NCBI GenBank assembly: GCA_051877705.1
Contig: JBJEJD010000026.1
Coordinates: forward strand, 1 to 5,738
Reading direction: 5' to 3'
Origin: Coprococcus_A sp051877705
GTDB lineage: Bacteria; Bacillota; Clostridia; Lachnospirales; Lachnospiraceae
Length of the DNA stretch: 5,738 bases
Shown here: one piece after another, positions 5,204-5,738 of the stretch
Position numbering within the stretch: position 1 is the stretch's first letter
How the letters are laid out: the number at the start of each line of letters is the position of its first letter
Notes under the pieces: model-generated
What the model was told of the DNA's origin: nothing
Database searches by the model: none
What the model saw: only the letters and a program-made list of their open reading frames with translations
Program-made: the position numbers and the translations under genes

Positions 5204-5683
5204 ATGAGAGTACTTCTTGTCAGTGATTCACACGGAAGAAATCAGAATATGGAAAAGGTTATACGTAAAGTCAGCCCGATTGACTTGCTGATTCATCTGG
5301 GTGATCTTGAAGGAAGTGAAGGTTATCTGGAGACCATATCACCCTGCCCTGTAGAGATGGTGGCAGGAAACAATGATTTCTTTTCAAGGCTTCCGCGGGA
5401 GAAGGTTATTCAGCTTGGAAAACATAAGATTTTTATGACTCATGGACATAATCATTATGTAAATTATGGAAATGAGAGATTAAGGGAGGCGGCCCGGCAG
5501 AATGGATGTGATTTCGTTTTTTTCGGTCATATCCATCGTCCCGTTTATGATATGGATGAGGATGTAACTGTAGTTAATCCGGGCAGCATTTCCCTTCCGC
5601 GTCAGGATAATCGGCGTCCTTCGTATGCAATGGTGGATGTAGACAGAAAAGGAGAAATTCATATTTCAATCTGTTACATATAA
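5204..5683 (+). CDS. yfcE: YfcE-family metallophosphoesterase
   Basis: This 159-residue single-domain calcineurin-like phosphoesterase is of the YfcE/YsnB/MJ0936 type. The dinuclear metal-site motifs appear in order: SDSHG (D8, H10), LGDLEG (G33-D34), AGNND (N56), THGH (H80, H82) and FGHIH (H109, H111), followed by the family signature NPGSISLPR (125-133). No ligand is missing. E. coli YfcE hydrolyses phosphodiesters in vitro but its natural substrate is unsettled, so the physiological role is not assigned. ATG 5204 follows AGAGG (5192-5196) by seven bases. The gene follows rdgB by 17 bases, and this conserved pairing suggests a nucleotide-related role (inference). No hairpin terminator is visible after the stop, so read-through into the next gene is possible. 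Confidence 0.94.
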   Translation: MRVLLVSDSHGRNQNMEKVIRKVSPIDLLIHLGDLEGSEGYLETISPCPVEMVAGNNDFFSRLPREKVIQLGKHKIFMTHGHNHYVNYGNERLREAARQNGCDFVFFGHIHRPVYDMDEDVTVVNPGSISLPRQDNRRPSYAMVDVDRKGEIHISICYI

Positions 5684-5707
5684 AAATAAAAAAAATTAAA
5701 AAAAAGC

Positions 5708-5736
5708 TTGACAATTTGGGATTTGTCATTTAGAAT
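5708..5736 (+). promoter_or_regulatory. Strong sigma-A promoter with overlapping inverted repeat
   Basis: A perfect TTGACA (5708-5713) and TAGAAT (5731-5736, one mismatch) are 17 bases apart. The A-rich tract at 5684-5705 just upstream resembles an UP element. TGACAA (5709-5714) and TTGTCA (5723-5728) form an inverted repeat over the -35 box and spacer that could be an operator. The transcribed gene lies beyond the window. Confidence 0.8.
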
Positions 5737-5738
5737 AT

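Overview
The window looks like chromosomal DNA from a Gram-positive member of the Clostridia, most likely Lachnospiraceae. The reasons are a moderately AT-rich base composition, strong GGAGG-type ribosome sites, a tRNA gene without an encoded CCA, the YpsC-like rRNA methyltransferase, an extracellular papain-type peptidase with a lectin-like tail, and an rdgB-yfcE pair like the ysnA-ysnB pair of Bacillus. This is inferred from gene content, not from a database match. All recognisable genes lie on the + strand.

Bases 1-402 hold a tRNA-Arg(ACG) gene and its intrinsic terminator. They are followed by a roughly 233-nt GC-rich segment (126-358) that has no believable protein. It can fold into a large multibranched RNA: a 17-bp closing stem, a perfect 10-bp hairpin, and three related hairpins built on the same plan. 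Pairing is kept by compensatory changes between the three copies. The last copy ends in an exact 13-nt duplicate of the tRNA 3' end. This is the most unusual part of the window and I do not recognise it as a known RNA family.

Bases 403-1345 carry a DUF5662-type protein with HD-like His/Asp residues. Next comes a 61-residue Asn/Ser-rich microprotein whose start codon lies inside a perfect 11-bp hairpin, followed by a GC-rich terminator. Bases 1297-1695 are a self-contained unit: promoter, small rhodanese-domain protein and strong terminator.

Bases 1683-5683 look like one operon, with its likely promoter overlapping the preceding terminator. It encodes a THUMP-domain rRNA methyltransferase, a membrane-anchored or secreted C1 cysteine peptidase (TTG start, 4-base overlap with the previous stop), the XTP/dITP house-cleaning pyrophosphatase RdgB, and a YfcE-type metallophosphoesterase. 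RNA modification and nucleotide-pool cleaning are housekeeping functions; the peptidase is the odd partner. The window ends in an AT-rich tract and a near-consensus sigma-A promoter (TTGACA-N17-TAGAAT) that overlaps an inverted repeat and must serve a gene beyond the edge.
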